Of a DNA stretch of 64,000 bases, positions 60,661 through 64,000 are shown in pieces. Position 1 is the stretch's first letter. Each line of letters begins with the position of its first letter. Source of the DNA: Neoarius graeffei (taxonomy: Eukaryota > Chordata > Actinopteri > Siluriformes > Ariidae); assembly GCF_027579695.1 (NCBI RefSeq), contig NC_083571.1, positions 32,885,443 through 32,949,442 of the forward strand, in the 5' to 3' direction. The notes beneath the pieces are model-generated. The model was not told the origin of the DNA. It ran no database searches and saw only the letters and a list, made by a program, of their open reading frames with translations. Both the position numbers and the translations under genes were made by a program.

Positions 60661-61640
60661 ATTAGATTAGATTAGATTAGATTGATAAGATAAAACTTTA
60701 TTGATCCCCTTGGGAGGGTTCCCTCAGGGAAATTAAGATTCCAGCAGCATCATTACAGATAAACAGAGAAAAGAAATAGAGAAAACTTCTAAATAAATTA
60801 AAATAAATTAAGCATTTACATATACAAATATAAAAAGAATAAGATATGGGGAAGAGAGGAAGGGGGGAAGGGGGGCAGCAGGAGAGATATTGCACTTTAT
60901 ATTGCACTTTATATTGCACATTGTCCGTATTGCTTATTGTTAGGCTAGGCTACTGCTCCTTCCTGTCCTCTGTCCCCCTGTTTACCCCTCCTTCCCCCCA
61001 GAGAGGAGTTGTACAGTCTGATGGCGTGAGGGACAAAGGAGTTTTTGAGTCTGTTTGTCCTGCTCTTGGGACGGAGCATTCTGTCACTGAACAGGCTCCT
61101 CTGGTTGCTGATGACGGTGTGCAGAGGGTGACTGGCATCGTCCATGATGTTCAATAGTTTGTCCATAGACCTTTTCTCTCCCACCGTCACCAGAGAGTCC
61201 AGCTTCATGCCAATCACGGAGCCAGCCTGCCTGATCAGTTTGTCCAGCCTGGATGTGTCCTTCTTGGATGTGCTGCCCCCCCAGCACACCACAGTGTAAA
61301 ACAGGACACTGGCAACCACAGACTGATAGAACATCCACAGGAGTTTCCTGCAGATGTTAAAGGACCGCAGCTTCCTAAGGAAGTATAGCCTGCTCTGTCC
61401 CTTCCTGCATAAGTGATTGGTGTTGCAAGTCCAGTCCAGCTTGCTGTCCAGCCACAGCCCGAGGTACTTGTAGGAATCCACAGCCTCCACCTCGACTCCC
61501 TCGATCAGAACTGGTCGTGACCTTGGTCTGGACCTCCCAAAGTCAATGACCAGCTCCTTGGTCTTCGAGGTGTTGAGCTGCAGATGGTTCCTGTTGCACC
61601 ACACAGCAAAGTCCCTCACCAGGCTCCTATACTCCTATAC
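60661..61640 (-). mobile_element. CR1/L2-group LINE, 5'-truncated
   Basis: A 224-residue frame (61619-60945) encodes the reverse-transcriptase C-terminus: WCNRNHLQLNTSKTKELVID, YKYLGLWLDSKLDW, FVPHAIRLYNSSLGG. The 3' UTR ends GATCAATAAAGTTTTATC with (AATCT)n at 60661-60684. It is joined directly to Tc1 copy 3. Confidence 0.82.
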
Positions 61641-62139
61641 TTTTTATTGAAAAGTATGTTGCTGTTATGCCAAGTTTGCATGTTACTGTATTTTATTTCA
61701 CTTGCTAATACATTAATAATACATTGATATAACACATTGATGACATGGCTAACACACAACACTTTGCATCAGTACAGAAGGATCATTTATATACACATTG
61801 TCAGTTGGAAAGTATGCAATAAAAGGTCATTTTTAATACGGTTTTGAATTTTTGTGTCACCAGTGGCAGGAGGAAGGTAACCAAGACAGCTAATGTGGAT
61901 TTCAAAAGTCATCTGCAAAACAGTGCAGTAGATCCCAATTTTCAGGTTTAAATTGCTTAAAAGCATTTTCCATCGGGGGGGCTTTGCCCCCCTGAACCCC
62001 CCACCAGGCCATCGCCCTGGACTCGACCAGGGACCTATGGACCCTGGACACTGGCTATTAGGTTTTTTGGTTTCCAAAAGTTTGCAGGTATAACAATGCT
62101 ATAGAAAACAAACAACAAAAAACATTAAACATACTTATA

Positions 62140-63737
<1,598 letters not shown>

Positions 63738-63739
63738 TA

Positions 63740-64000
63740 CTTACCCAGCTTTTTTTTTTTGGCTCACTCCCACCCATCTCTGCCCAGGTAGGAAGAGCTG
63801 GATCAGGTCTGACTCCACCCCATGTACTTTTTGTTCTGACTCGAGGGGTACTTGTCAGTTTTAGACTTGAATGGTTTTGATAAATGCAATGCAGGAGGAA
63901 CAACAGATATCAGCGGTGTGATTGGTAAGGGTAAGGCGTAGGCAGAATTAAGCCATGATTAGCCCTGCCCACTTTCCACTGAAAAGGAAATAACTGTAGG
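63740..64000. other. fam114a1 intron 4 continues
   Basis: No exon or element recognised up to the window edge. Confidence 0.4.

Larger units (their letters stand above)
58384..62091 (+). mobile_element. hAT-like element with TSD, host of Tc1 and LINE
   Basis: ATACCTGCCAACTATTACGG and CCAAAAGTTTGCAGGTAT are inverted ends, flanked by CACAATGC (58376-58383) and AACAATGC (62092-62099), seven of eight alike. Frames at 58722-59112 give KQKRKLQTFREEYTKL, then QNFSIRHGGISD, KHKSFAYTSDSSSKLSTFF, a zinc-finger region of a fish hAT transposase with at least one frameshift. The rest is replaced by insertions. Confidence 0.75.

Overview
The window reads as teleost fish nuclear DNA. The evidence is two vertebrate genes with spliced exons, a dense load of tRNA-derived V-SINEs, Tc1-like and hAT DNA transposons, L1, RTE and CR1/L2-type LINE pieces, and many long (CA)n, (GA)n and (GTCT)n arrays. 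Repeat style suggests an ostariophysan such as a catfish, but I cannot prove the order. No bacterial, phage or CRISPR features are present.

Two host genes lie on the + strand. The first is klf3 (Kruppel-like factor 3), with a likely non-coding first exon and GC-box promoter near 8.5-8.8 kb and six coding exons between 16,151 and 29,565. They encode a 348-residue protein with a CtBP-binding PVDLS motif, two SUMO-type sites and three C-terminal C2H2 fingers. The second is the 5' part of fam114a1, with a probable CRE-containing promoter and untranslated exon at about 49.4-49.5 kb and coding exons 2-4 at 53,992-55,003; the rest lies beyond the right edge. KLF3 and FAM114A1 are also neighbours in mammals, where TLR1-family genes sit between them; I see no TLR gene here. 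An intact tRNA-Pro(AGG) gene (minus strand, 43.75 kb) lies between them.

Layout: 0-8.5 kb holds L1 and RTE LINE pieces, V-SINEs and a 1.6-kb GACAGA array ending just before the klf3 promoter. Klf3 introns (8.8-29.1 kb) hold polypurine tracts, a 45-bp minisatellite, a MITE inside a V-SINE, two inverted-repeat elements carrying hammerhead-ribozyme motifs, a Tc1, a hAT MITE and a P2RX7-like zinc-domain pseudogene. From 29.6 to 49.4 kb there is a duplicated segment with a Tc1 in one copy, THAP-domain fragments, a paired inverted Tc1-type MITE and a hAT. The fam114a1 introns hold a 2.9-kb higher-order GTCT minisatellite and, from 55.4 to 63.7 kb, three back-to-back DNA transposons, two of which contain further insertions.

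The most interesting signal is the pair of inverted-repeat elements at 18.8-19.1 kb and 25.9-26.5 kb. Both show a type I hammerhead architecture with compensatory changes in stems I and II, a shared ~30-bp tail and target-site duplications, as expected for coding-less Penelope-like elements. One copy is in sense orientation in a klf3 intron.
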